Assembly: GCA_965365345.1 (NCBI GenBank)
Contig: CBDUBH010000051.1
Location: 1-25,096 of the forward strand
DNA from: CBDUBH01 sp965365345
GTDB lineage: Bacteria; Bacteroidota; Ignavibacteria; Ignavibacteriales; SURF-24
Direction of reading: 5' to 3'
Length of the DNA stretch: 25,096 nt
Below the pieces are notes generated by a model. It was not told the DNA's origin and searched no databases. It saw only the letters and a program-made list of their open reading frames with translations. Position numbers and translations under genes: made by a program. How positions within the stretch are numbered: the first letter of the stretch is position 1; the number at the start of each line of letters is the position of its first letter. Shown piece after piece: positions 14,957 to 23,542 of the stretch.

Positions 14957-15827
14957 TTAAGGCTCCCTGCTGTTTAACTCCTTTTTTTATTATGGCAGCT
15001 CCCATTTGTCCCAATGCGATCTTAAAGGCATCTGCCATTGTGGCTTTAGTGGAAACTTCAGAAAGATTAACACCTAAATGGACTATTGTTTGAGCGATTT
15101 GCGGTCTTATTCCGCTTATTATGCAATCTGCGCCCATCAATCTTGCAGCAGCAATTGTTTTTAATAAATGCTGTGCAACCAAAGTATCAACAGTAGGAAC
15201 TCCGGTAATATCAATTATAGCAACACTGGAACCGGTTTCAACAATTTTAGTAAGAAGATTTTCCATAACAACTTGAGTGCGTGAACTATCTAAAGTTCCA
15301 ATTAAAGGAAGAGCCAAAATACCATCCCACAATTGAACTACAGGAGTTGAAAGTTCAATCATATCCTGCTGCTGGCGTGAAATTATTTCTTCTTTAATTT
15401 TGATAAAAATTTCAGTAGTGTATAAGCCGAGTCTATCCAAAATTACAGAAATGTTCCAGATTTCGTTATGCAAGACATCGCTGTTATTATCAAATTCTTT
15501 TTGAATTAATGAGAACAAAGGTTGTTTTAATGAAAAAATAAAAGTAGCGGTTTCAGATGGAGTAAATCCTTGGATAGCTCTTGATCTTGAAACGCTCATC
15601 AACATTTCGGTTACGCCTTGCCAATCGCTTGAGCGCACATCATCGCTTTTATGAACAGCTTCAACAAATAAATTTAAAAATTCTTTTGATTGCTGTCTTA
15701 ATTCTCTTTCACTGATTAAATCGCTGCGCAATGAACTTGAACTAAGCTGCTCGTTTATCCAAAGATCCAGGATCTCTGATTCATTTTTCTTGAGGATCTC
15801 GGCAAATTGTTTTGAGCTTTTTTTCAT
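14934..15827 (-). CDS. rsbR: RsbR-like stressosome sensor-scaffold (RsbRD-type N-terminus plus STAS)
   Basis: This 297-residue protein has an N-terminal helical domain (about 5-150) of the kind found in RsbRD (QFAEILKKNESEILDLW at the start). A linker helix and a STAS domain (160-275) follow. STAS has GVPTVDTLVAQH with Thr215 at the position of the conserved RsbR phospho-Thr, and SGIRPQIAQTIVHLG downstream. At the earlier modification region it has TLDSSR (Ser181/Ser182) where many RsbR proteins have Thr. In the family RsbR and RsbS form the large stressosome, and the N-terminal domains project outward to sense stress. The N-terminal domain lacks an evident haem or flavin motif, so the signal is unknown. 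AGGAG lies six bases before the ATG. It is first in the rsb operon, preceded by a 128-bp gap that should hold the promoter. Confidence 0.94.
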   Translation of the reverse strand: MKKSSKQFAEILKKNESEILDLWINEQLSSSSLRSDLISERELRQQSKEFLNLFVEAVHKSDDVRSSDWQGVTEMLMSVSRSRAIQGFTPSETATFIFSLKQPLFSLIQKEFDNNSDVLHNEIWNISVILDRLGLYTTEIFIKIKEEIISRQQQDMIELSTPVVQLWDGILALPLIGTLDSSRTQVVMENLLTKIVETGSSVAIIDITGVPTVDTLVAQHLLKTIAAARLMGADCIISGIRPQIAQTIVHLGVNLSEVSTKATMADAFKIALGQMGAAIIKKGVKQQGALNGKNTNS

Positions 15828-15955
15828 GATTTACTCCTGATTATAATTTTCTCTATTTTATTTACAATTTTTTAATTTAACCTATGAAATCTAATTAGGC
15901 AAATTTATTCCGTATTTTTATTTTTCCGTAGATATAAATTGATTTGCTTTTAAAT
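15828..15955 (-). promoter_or_regulatory. Probable rsb operon promoter region with a direct repeat
   Basis: These 128 bases lie between the 1041-residue kinase stop and the rsbR start. On the minus strand a perfect direct repeat, TACGGAA, occurs twice (15924-15930 and 15908-15914), 16 bases apart start to start. Downstream of it TTGCCT and TAAATT are separated by 17 bases, each matching the sigma-70 boxes in four of six positions. The AGGAG ribosome site lies six bases before the start codon. The promoter call is tentative. Confidence 0.4.
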
Positions 15956-18900
15956 TCACTGAATATTTTTTGAGATAGTAAAATAGAATGTAGAACCTTT
16001 TCCGGGAACGCTTTCAACCCAGATTTTACCGCCGTGCCTGCTAACAATTTTTTTGCTTATTGCAAGTCCGGTTCCCGTTCCGGGATATTTATCCCTGTCA
16101 TGCAGTTTTTGATAGATAAGAAATATTTTGTCGAAATATTTTCTCTCGATTCCTATTCCGTTATCTTTTACCGAAAAGATCCATTCGGATTCTGTTTCAT
16201 TGGATTTGATCTCTATTACCGGATTTTCACTATTCCTGAATTTGATCGCATTTTCAATAAGATTTATAAATAATTGATGAATTTGAACAAAACTTCCTTT
16301 TATTACAGGCAAATTTTCTTTTTTGATCACTGCATTATTTTTGTCAATTAAAAATTGAAGATCGTTCAAAACTCCGGAAAGAACTAAATTGCAATCAACA
16401 TTTCCAATCTCAAACTGGCTCGAATTTATTCTTGAATATTTTAAAAGATCAGTTATCAGATCCTGAATTCTTGAAGAACTTTCAACAATATATTTTAAAA
16501 AATCTTTTTGCCTGATTGATAAATTTTCATTCATACTCTTTTTAAAAAGCTGAACGAAATTATTTATTGTTCTGATCGGTTCCTGAAGATCATGCGAAGC
16601 AATGTAAGTAAATTGCTCAAGTTCTTTATTTGCCAAAAGAAGTTGATCAAGAGTTTGCCTTAAATGAACCTGAGTTAATTTTTGTTCGTGAATATCAGTT
16701 GCTGTTCCAAACCATTTTATTATTTTTCCTTTATCATTTTTCATTGGAATTCCGCGACTCAAATACCATCTGAATTCCCCTTTTGCACTTTTTATACGAT
16801 GTTCAATTTCATAAATTTCCCCGGTTTCAACTGAATTTTTCCATGCATCAATTGTTGCTTGTTCATCATCTTTGTGTAAAACCGGAGCCCAGCCCCAGCC
16901 TTCTCCGTCTTTCTGCGGAATTCCGCTGAACTCGCTCCATCTTTGATTGTAATAATCAACATCACCTTCTGAGTTGGCAGTCCAAACTATTTGCGGCATT
17001 GATTCTGCCATCGCCTTAAATTTATTTTCGCTTTCCAAAAGTAGCTGCTGCGCTTTAATTCTTTCCTGAAATTCAATTAATTTTTGATTATGCAAAATTG
17101 AATTTATTAAAACAGGTGAAATACGCGCTGAAATTTCCTCCGCTAATTCTTTTTCATTTTCATTGAAATTATTACCTGATTCTATTTTGATAAAATCTAT
17201 TACGCCAATTACTATATTATTAATTTTAAGCGGCACTTCAAAAATCACCTGAATTTTCCTGCTTACAAAATAATGTTCATTATTTTCATAGAAATTAAAG
17301 AAATAATTTTCATCCCCGTTGAATAAATTCGATCTCGAAAATCTTTCTTTATCTTTTTGGAAATCAATTTTTTCGGGATTTGCAAAAACATTTTCGAGCA
17401 AAATTTTTGTATCCAAATTTTGATGATAAGCTGAAGCATATTTCAATTCTGAAACATCTTCGGAAACTAATCTTAATACTGCTGCATCAGGAATATATTG
17501 TGCAGCAAGTTGAACTATTTCCAAAATTATTACATTGAACTCAAGCGGAAACTCTGTGATCCTTTTTGAAATCTCAGAAATTTTTTCTGCCTTATTTTTT
17601 TGTGATTCAAGTTGTGTTTCAGCCCATTTTTCTTTTGTAATATCTTTTATGATCGAATTTAAAACAGTTAGTTGCGATCCAGGTTCCTTCAATAAATTAG
17701 TGCTGATATTTACCCAGCAAATCGTTCCGTCTTTTTTGATGTATCTTTTTTCAATTTCGTATTGATCAATTTCACCTGAAAATATTTTCTTTTTTAGTTC
17801 AATATCTTTTGCAATATCATCTTTATGAGTTATATCTTTATATGTCATCTGCAAAATCTCTTTTGCTTCGTAACCTGTTATTTTTTCAAAAACTTTATTA
17901 AAGCGGATCCATTTTCCATCTTTGGTCATGTGGGCAATTCCAACTGAGGCTTGTTCAAAAGCAGATCGAAAAAGTTGTTCGTTCTTTTCAAGTGAACTTC
18001 GCAGTTTAACTCTTTCGGTTAGATCAACCGCCTGACTTAAAATTATTCTTCTGCCATCTTTTAATTTTCCCAAAGGAACTGTGCTGAATTCCCAAATTAA
18101 ACGCGCTCCGGATTTTGAATAAATTGTAAATTCACCGTCATAAACTTTTTCGGTAATACTGAAAAGTTTTTTCACATAATCGTAAACATAAACTTTATTT
18201 TCGCGGTACGCTTTTTCGAGCCACGCTTCCAGATTAGGAATTTCATATTTTTCGTAGCCTGAATGATCATACCATGATTTGCTTACTGCAATAAATTCGC
18301 CATCTTCTGCATAAACCAAAAGCGGGAAAGGTGAATTTACAACTGCTTTATATAATCTTAGTTCGGTTTCGGATAATTCGATTTCCGCTCTTTTTTTATC
18401 GGAAATATCTTCAAAAACAGAAACGAAATACTTTTCACCTGTTTCTTCATTTTCAATTAAAGTCTCGTTTAGATTTACCCAGATTGTTTTTCCCGTTTTG
18501 CTGATCAATCTTTTTTCAATGCTGTATCTGTTAATTTCACCTGAAATTAGTTTTTGTTTGTAACCCATTTCCAAAGCTAGATCATCCGGATGATTAATTT
18601 CATGATATGTAAAATTTTGAAGTTCGTTAAATGTAAATCCCGTAATTTCTAAAAATCTTTCATTGGCATTTAACCAATTCCCTTTTTCTGAAATAAATGC
18701 TATTCCGATCGAAACTTTTTCGAAAGTTTTTGAATATTTTGTTTCGCTTTCAATTAAATTCTTATCTGATTTATGTTTTCGTAAGATCAGAACTGTAACG
18801 ATCCAGAAAACGGAAATTGCCAGAATCTTCCCAAAAAAATACCAGGTTTTCTCATCACCCATATTTTGAGATACAATAAAAAAATCAATTAACATTAAGA

Positions 18901-19081
18901 CGGAAATTACTGAAGTTAAAATCACTGAATATACTTTATTTGATTTCCAGTATAGTCCTAAAACGGGAAAAATATATAAAAGCCAGGGTGTGGTTCCAAC
19001 AGGAACACTAATATCAAGCGTAAATATCAGTGCAATTGAAATAATATCAAGTACATAAAGGAGAATTTCTTTAATTTTCAT
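15956..19081 (-). CDS. Membrane-bound multi-PAS/GAF sensor histidine kinase
   Basis: This 1041-residue protein has about four N-terminal membrane helices (7-23, 33-45, 50-72, 80-100). PAS domains follow at 112-230, 237-355 and 364-485, then a GAF-like domain (495-665) and a fourth PAS (685-800). The transmitter has His830 in FTYIASHDLQEPIR, Asn944, DNGIGI (973-978) and GTGTGL (1001-1006; the fourth residue is Thr rather than the usual Ile or Leu). PAS1 and PAS3 are clear copies of each other, sharing an F-x-(S/I)-GE-I-x-x-Y-x-IEKR core; PAS4 has the QIVWTANSEGDVDYYNQRW type seen in many multisensor kinases. It has no receiver or output domain. It is the first gene of the minus-strand block and is divergent from the beta-CASP gene (121 bp). 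No Shine-Dalgarno precedes the ATG. Placement directly before the rsb operon suggests shared stress signalling, but the 128-bp gap leaves them independently regulated in principle. Confidence 0.94.
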   Translation of the reverse strand: MKIKEILLYVLDIISIALIFTLDISVPVGTTPWLLYIFPVLGLYWKSNKVYSVILTSVISVLMLIDFFIVSQNMGDEKTWYFFGKILAISVFWIVTVLILRKHKSDKNLIESETKYSKTFEKVSIGIAFISEKGNWLNANERFLEITGFTFNELQNFTYHEINHPDDLALEMGYKQKLISGEINRYSIEKRLISKTGKTIWVNLNETLIENEETGEKYFVSVFEDISDKKRAEIELSETELRLYKAVVNSPFPLLVYAEDGEFIAVSKSWYDHSGYEKYEIPNLEAWLEKAYRENKVYVYDYVKKLFSITEKVYDGEFTIYSKSGARLIWEFSTVPLGKLKDGRRIILSQAVDLTERVKLRSSLEKNEQLFRSAFEQASVGIAHMTKDGKWIRFNKVFEKITGYEAKEILQMTYKDITHKDDIAKDIELKKKIFSGEIDQYEIEKRYIKKDGTICWVNISTNLLKEPGSQLTVLNSIIKDITKEKWAETQLESQKNKAEKISEISKRITEFPLEFNVIILEIVQLAAQYIPDAAVLRLVSEDVSELKYASAYHQNLDTKILLENVFANPEKIDFQKDKERFSRSNLFNGDENYFFNFYENNEHYFVSRKIQVIFEVPLKINNIVIGVIDFIKIESGNNFNENEKELAEEISARISPVLINSILHNQKLIEFQERIKAQQLLLESENKFKAMAESMPQIVWTANSEGDVDYYNQRWSEFSGIPQKDGEGWGWAPVLHKDDEQATIDAWKNSVETGEIYEIEHRIKSAKGEFRWYLSRGIPMKNDKGKIIKWFGTATDIHEQKLTQVHLRQTLDQLLLANKELEQFTYIASHDLQEPIRTINNFVQLFKKSMNENLSIRQKDFLKYIVESSSRIQDLITDLLKYSRINSSQFEIGNVDCNLVLSGVLNDLQFLIDKNNAVIKKENLPVIKGSFVQIHQLFINLIENAIKFRNSENPVIEIKSNETESEWIFSVKDNGIGIERKYFDKIFLIYQKLHDRDKYPGTGTGLAISKKIVSRHGGKIWVESVPGKGSTFYFTISKNIQ

Positions 19082-19202
19082 TACTGGTAAATTATTCTTC
19101 TTCTTGATTAATTATCATTATAAATAAAAATTTTTGATTTTGAAAGTTTTTTGATTTATTTAAGATTTTAAGAATTAAATATTCATTTAAAAAAGGTAAA
19201 AA
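19082..19202. promoter_or_regulatory. Divergent intergenic region, kinase / beta-CASP gene
   Basis: These 121 A/T-rich bases lie between two divergent starts and should contain both promoters. On the plus strand AAAAAAGG ends six bases before the ATG at 19203, a usable ribosome site. I could not place -35/-10 boxes with confidence. Confidence 0.35.
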
Positions 19203-20600
19203 ATGAAAATTCAATTTATAGGTGCAGCGCAAGCAGTTACAGGTTCAATGCATTTAATTGAAACCAACAAAAAAAAATTTCTGCTCGATTGCGGAATGTA
19301 TCAGGGAAAAAGAAAACTTGCCTACGAGATCAATAAAAATTTTGAATATTTTGATCCTGGTGAAATTGATTTTTTGATCCTTTCTCACGCGCATATTGAT
19401 CATTCAGGAAATTTACCGAATTTGGTTAGAAACGGATTTAAAGGAAATATTTATTCAACTTTTGCTACGCGCGATCTTGCAACAATAATGCTTCGCGATA
19501 GTGCCCACATTCAGGAAAAAGATGTTGAGTATGTAAATAAAAAACGCAAGAAAAAAGGACAAAATCCTTTTGAACCTCTTTACACTGAAAAAGATGCCGA
19601 GCAGACTTTGAAACAATTTGTCGGATTAAATTATCATCGCGAATATCAAATTGAAGATGGAATAAGACTTACCTTTTTTGATGCAGGACATATTTTAGGT
19701 TCTGCCGTAACATATCTTAAAATTAACGAAAACGGGAAAGTGATATATCTCGGATTTTCAGGTGATCTCGGAAGACCAAATCTTCCGATCTTAAAAGATC
19801 CCGAAAAGATACCGGATGTTGATCTTTTTATTTGTGAAAGCACTTACGGCGGAAGAGTTCACGATAATCCCGAAAATACAGAAGAGCATTTAGTAAAAGT
19901 TATAAATCAGGCTATAAAAAATAAAAGTAAAATAATTGTTCCGGCATTTAGCGTAGGAAGAACTCAGGAACTTGTATATTGGCTAAATAATATTTTTGAA
20001 AAAAAGAAAACTCCGAAAATTCCGATCTTTGTTGATAGTCCGCTTTCAGTAAATGCAACTGAAGTTTTTAAACTTCATCCGGAATGTTTTGATTTTGAAA
20101 CTGCTCAATATTTGGTAAAAGCAAAAGATCCTTTCGGATTTTCAAATTTAACGTATATAAAAGATGTTGAAGATTCAAAAAAATTAAATGCCGTTGAAGG
20201 TCCGTGCATGATAATTGCAAGCAGCGGAATGGCAGAAGCAGGCAGAGTTTTACATCATCTTAAAAACAGCATCGAGAATTCTAACAATATTGTTTTGATT
20301 GTTGGTTACGCAGCTGAAAATACTTTGGCAAGAAAGATAATTGACAGAGAACCCACAGTTAAAATTTTCGGTGAAGAATTTAAATTAAATGCTGATGTAA
20401 TTGTACTTGAATCTTTAAGTGCTCATGCCGATGCAAATGAACTTTTAGAATACTGCGACAGGTTTGATAAAAGCAGACTTCAAAATATATTTTTGGTTCA
20501 CGGTGAAATTGATCAGCAAAAAATATTTCAGAATAAATTGGAAGAAGCAAAATTTAAAGAAGTTATCATTCCCGAAAGAGGCGATGAATTTGAATTTTAA
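19203..20600 (+). CDS. Metallo-beta-lactamase-fold beta-CASP ribonuclease-type protein
   Basis: This 465-residue protein belongs to the CPSF73-like bacterial beta-CASP family, whose members act on RNA. The zinc motif SHAHIDHSG gives His62, His64, Asp66 and His67. His163 (AGHILGS), Asp188 (SGDLGR) and His434 (VHGE) complete the metal ligands. The beta-CASP insert (about 205-390) has motif A Glu212 (CESTYG), the SVGRTQEL segment (250-257), motif B near His351 in GRVLHHL, and motif C His408 in SAHAD. All catalytic residues are present and the length is normal for stand-alone members. It has no KH domain. A role in RNA processing or decay is inferred from the family; DNA repair nucleases share the fold but lack this exact arrangement. 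It is the first gene of a plus-strand run that continues with envelope proteins, probably by position only. Confidence 0.93.
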   Translation: MKIQFIGAAQAVTGSMHLIETNKKKFLLDCGMYQGKRKLAYEINKNFEYFDPGEIDFLILSHAHIDHSGNLPNLVRNGFKGNIYSTFATRDLATIMLRDSAHIQEKDVEYVNKKRKKKGQNPFEPLYTEKDAEQTLKQFVGLNYHREYQIEDGIRLTFFDAGHILGSAVTYLKINENGKVIYLGFSGDLGRPNLPILKDPEKIPDVDLFICESTYGGRVHDNPENTEEHLVKVINQAIKNKSKIIVPAFSVGRTQELVYWLNNIFEKKKTPKIPIFVDSPLSVNATEVFKLHPECFDFETAQYLVKAKDPFGFSNLTYIKDVEDSKKLNAVEGPCMIIASSGMAEAGRVLHHLKNSIENSNNIVLIVGYAAENTLARKIIDREPTVKIFGEEFKLNADVIVLESLSAHADANELLEYCDRFDKSRLQNIFLVHGEIDQQKIFQNKLEEAKFKEVIIPERGDEFEF

Positions 20601-20610
20601 TTTTCATTTA

Positions 20611-21579
20611 ATGAATTTAAAATTTTACTTTTTCATATTTCTGTTACTTTTTATATGGGGATGCGAACGTTCGCTTAATGAAGATGTTGCAAACAGCGAA
20701 ATTCCGCTTCCCCCTTATGATCTTTCCGTCTATTCGGCAAACGACGGACGAGTTGTATTTGATTGGAATTCAAATAATGCTGAAGAAGTTTTGTTTAAAA
20801 TTTACCGGAGCATTAACGATACTTTGAATTTTTCTTTTTTGGCAAATGTAAATCAAAATTATTTTGTTGATGATTCACTTGAATACGATTCCACTTATTT
20901 TTATTATTTGATCTCGGTAAATAATTCCGGAATTGAAAGCGTAAGATCAAATATAATTTCAGCAAAACCGGTAAATTATTACATTCCGCTTACACCGATC
21001 TTCGTAAAAGTTTATGCAAAAAATTGGGTTGGAAACATCAGCATTGATCTAAGTTGGGAAAAAAATCCCGAAAGCGATGTTTCCGGCTACAATATTTATA
21101 AAAGTGATAATCCTGATTTTGAAACCGACAGCACAAATTTTCTTTCATTTACACCTGAGCCGGTTTTTACGGAAATTGATAGTTTGGAATTTTATAAAAC
21201 TTATTATTACAAAATTCGCGCTGTTGATAAAGGCGGATATGAAAGTCGCGCAAGCGGAACCGCATATGATATGATCTTAGGAATTCCTGAAATTATTTTT
21301 CCGCAAAACGGAATTATTACAAAAGGATTTCCCGAATTTAAGATTAAAACTTTACCGTTTGCCGCAACTTACAAAATTGTTCTTCAGGAAAATGAATTTT
21401 TCGGTGAAGTTTGGAGCAGCCAAATCCACTCGGAAAATACAAATGATACGCTAAAAATTAATTTCAATTATCCTTATTTGAAAAAAAATAATGTATATTT
21501 CTTTAGAGTAATTACACTAACAAAAGCGGATAATGCAAACAGTATTTCGGAAAAATACAGTTTTACTTTCAAGCCTTAA
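20611..21579 (+). CDS. Lipoprotein with fibronectin type III domains
   Basis: With the start chosen here the protein has 322 residues. The N-terminus is a short hydrophobic signal ending in LLFIWGC, with Cys18 as the probable lipid-modified residue. Trp at -2 is unusual for a lipobox, so the signal is likely but not textbook. Two FN3-like domains follow (about 30-122 and 123-220), each with the FDW/LSWE strand and an E-Y-x-S/K-T-Y-x-Y pattern. A third, more diverged Ig/FN3-like domain is at 222-322 (begins GIPEIIFPQNG). I infer an envelope protein that binds or organises partners. An earlier ATG in frame at 20584 overlaps the beta-CASP gene by 17 bp and is the alternative start; a still longer frame to 20464 would lie inside that gene and is not credible. 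Its end overlaps the next gene by 47 bp. Confidence 0.8.
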   Translation: MNLKFYFFIFLLLFIWGCERSLNEDVANSEIPLPPYDLSVYSANDGRVVFDWNSNNAEEVLFKIYRSINDTLNFSFLANVNQNYFVDDSLEYDSTYFYYLISVNNSGIESVRSNIISAKPVNYYIPLTPIFVKVYAKNWVGNISIDLSWEKNPESDVSGYNIYKSDNPDFETDSTNFLSFTPEPVFTEIDSLEFYKTYYYKIRAVDKGGYESRASGTAYDMILGIPEIIFPQNGIITKGFPEFKIKTLPFAATYKIVLQENEFFGEVWSSQIHSENTNDTLKINFNYPYLKKNNVYFFRVITLTKADNANSISEKYSFTFKP

Positions 21580-23497
21580 ATTTTCAAAACCGGCATTAAT
21601 AATTTTGACGGTTTTGTTTTTTGCTTATCCTAATTTTTCGCAAACCGTAAATGACAGTTCACTAATAAATCAAATTGACCGCAATTCTTTTTCAACCGGA
21701 TTTGACAAACAACTTAACACTTATAATTTCAATTCATCTTTTATTTTGAACCGGAATTTCAAAAAGATGAATTTTACAATTACAGAAAGATTTAATTCCA
21801 CTTTTATAAAATCTGAGATCCCGAATATTAAAGATGAACAATTTTTACGCGCCGGAACAGAATATTCTTTTTCAAAAAAATTTAAAATGGGAATTACTGC
21901 TGTAAATAACATTTTTTCAGATGATAGAAGAATTGCAATAAATCAGGCATCGGTTTTAAATTCTTATTTATATTCAAAAATAAAAATTTCAGATGAAGTA
22001 AATTTAAATCCTTTTTTCGGATTTTCTCAAAATACACAAATCGGACAAACCGATAAAGGAATTTTATTCGGATCCGAAGCCACAGTTTTCAAAAATTTTA
22101 ATGATGATCTTATTCTGGATTCTTATCTTAAATATTTTGATGAAAATATCTCTCCGCGAAAAAATACCGACCACGCATTTAATTTATCTTTAACAAATTA
22201 TTTTGATAATAATATCAGTAACATTTTAAGTTTGAGTCTTTTGCAAAGTAGAAAAGATTTTTACTTTGCGGCAGATTCTTTTGTGATAAGAGATTTCGGG
22301 ATCAAGAATAATGTTCAATCACGCACGGAATCTTATTACAAAATTCTGAATAAATTTGTTTATCCCGAAATAATAAAAAACGTTACTTTCAGTTTTGATG
22401 GCGGCGCGCATTTCAGAATGATTGACAGACAAACAAAATACAGATCTTTAAATTTTATTTCACCCGCCATTTTTGATGTTGATGTAAATGAATTAAGATT
22501 GGAATTTGAATCCGCAGCGGATTATGTTTCAAAAATCTTTTCAGGTAGAATCGGGTTTATATTTTCGGAAAGAGAAGAAAATTACAGACCGAATAATTTT
22601 GATGTTGATAATATTTTTATCGAAGATGAAAAAGACAAGGCATTCGAAACAAAAGAAAGACAGGAAAGCCAGAAGAACAATATTTCAAACAGAGCAACTT
22701 TAAATTTTACCGGTTCTTTAAATCTTTCCGAAGATGATCTTTTAATAATGAATTTTTCGCAAAATAAATTAAGATATGATACACCAAGCGAATTAAATTT
22801 TGATGACCGGGATGAAGTTTTATCATTTTTCAGGCTTCAATATTTCAGAAAGATGAATCCATTTTTTACTTTTTTTACCGGAAGCGAATTGAGCATAAAT
22901 CATACTGTTTACATTTTTGCCGAAAGAAGTTCGAATAATAATATCAAAAGGATTTTGAAATTTAATGCCGGCGGTGATTATGCAGGAAAAAATTTCAGAT
23001 CGAAAAATGAATTTTCGGTTTCGGCAAATTATACTGTTTACGATTTTGAAGATCTTATTCCGAATATCAGAAGTTTTTCGTACAGACAGTTATATTATCA
23101 GGATTCAACATCATTACGATTATTCAAAAATATTTTTGTAACAGCAATTGCATATTCAAAAATTTCCGAGCAAGGAGATTTCAGATGGAATAATTTTACC
23201 GGTAAACCGATGCGTGATCTTTATGAAAATTACCTTGAACCGAAATTAGTGAATGTTTCGGAAAAATTTAATTACGGTGCCGGAATACGGGTTTTATCAC
23301 TAAAAACTTTTTCCCACCGCGCAAAAATTGTTGAAAAGGAATCTGATTATTTCAGTATCGGTCCTGTTGCGGAGTTTAACATTTATCCTTCAAAAAATTT
23401 GCTTGTTTCGTTAAAAGGAAATTACGAATTCATAAAAAGTAATGATAATAAAAGGCAGCAAACCACTTTAAATATCAGAATGCTTTGGGAATTATAA
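21533..23497 (+). CDS. Probable outer-membrane beta-barrel protein
   Basis: This 654-residue protein has a signal peptide with a hydrophobic core ALIILTVLFFAY (21-32) and a likely cleavage after FS at residue 36, before Gln37. The rest has no helical membrane segment. It consists of many short stretches of alternating polar and hydrophobic or aromatic residues joined by acidic and Asn-rich loops, as in large beta-barrels (for example RIGFIFSERE, FTGSLNLSE, FFTFFTGSELSI). It lacks a TonB-box or plug domain that I can recognise. The gene overlaps the lipoprotein gene by 47 bp in another frame, which implies translational coupling and suggests that the two products work together in the envelope. 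The only credible in-frame start near the signal peptide is the ATG at 21533, giving a rather long n-region of about 20 residues. The specific function is unknown. Confidence 0.7.
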   Translation: MQTVFRKNTVLLSSLKFSKPALIILTVLFFAYPNFSQTVNDSSLINQIDRNSFSTGFDKQLNTYNFNSSFILNRNFKKMNFTITERFNSTFIKSEIPNIKDEQFLRAGTEYSFSKKFKMGITAVNNIFSDDRRIAINQASVLNSYLYSKIKISDEVNLNPFFGFSQNTQIGQTDKGILFGSEATVFKNFNDDLILDSYLKYFDENISPRKNTDHAFNLSLTNYFDNNISNILSLSLLQSRKDFYFAADSFVIRDFGIKNNVQSRTESYYKILNKFVYPEIIKNVTFSFDGGAHFRMIDRQTKYRSLNFISPAIFDVDVNELRLEFESAADYVSKIFSGRIGFIFSEREENYRPNNFDVDNIFIEDEKDKAFETKERQESQKNNISNRATLNFTGSLNLSEDDLLIMNFSQNKLRYDTPSELNFDDRDEVLSFFRLQYFRKMNPFFTFFTGSELSINHTVYIFAERSSNNNIKRILKFNAGGDYAGKNFRSKNEFSVSANYTVYDFEDLIPNIRSFSYRQLYYQDSTSLRLFKNIFVTAIAYSKISEQGDFRWNNFTGKPMRDLYENYLEPKLVNVSEKFNYGAGIRVLSLKTFSHRAKIVEKESDYFSIGPVAEFNIYPSKNLLVSLKGNYEFIKSNDNKRQQTTLNIRMLWEL

Positions 23498-23531
23498 AAT
23501 TCATTTTTATATTTGAATAGATCAAGATTTA

Positions 23532-23536
23532 GGAGC
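23532..23536 (+). promoter_or_regulatory. Shine-Dalgarno bearing on the RsbW-like gene start
   Basis: AGGAG is followed by C and then ATG (23537), too close for that codon, while TTG at 23543 is seven bases away. The spacing matches that of other genes here (six at mdh, rsbR and rsbS). TTG is therefore the favoured start, although an in-frame TTG at 23513 also exists without a ribosome site. Confidence 0.5.
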
Positions 23537-23542
23537 ATGAAG

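Noticed and set aside
5421..19081. Phytochrome photoreceptor among the kinases
   Set aside because: The transmitters are phytochrome-like, but I see no PHY domain or bilin-binding Cys-His motif in any GAF domain.
20464..20610. N-terminal extension of the FN3 lipoprotein frame
   Set aside because: It overlaps the conserved end of the beta-CASP gene and would place 49 or more residues before the lipoprotein signal.
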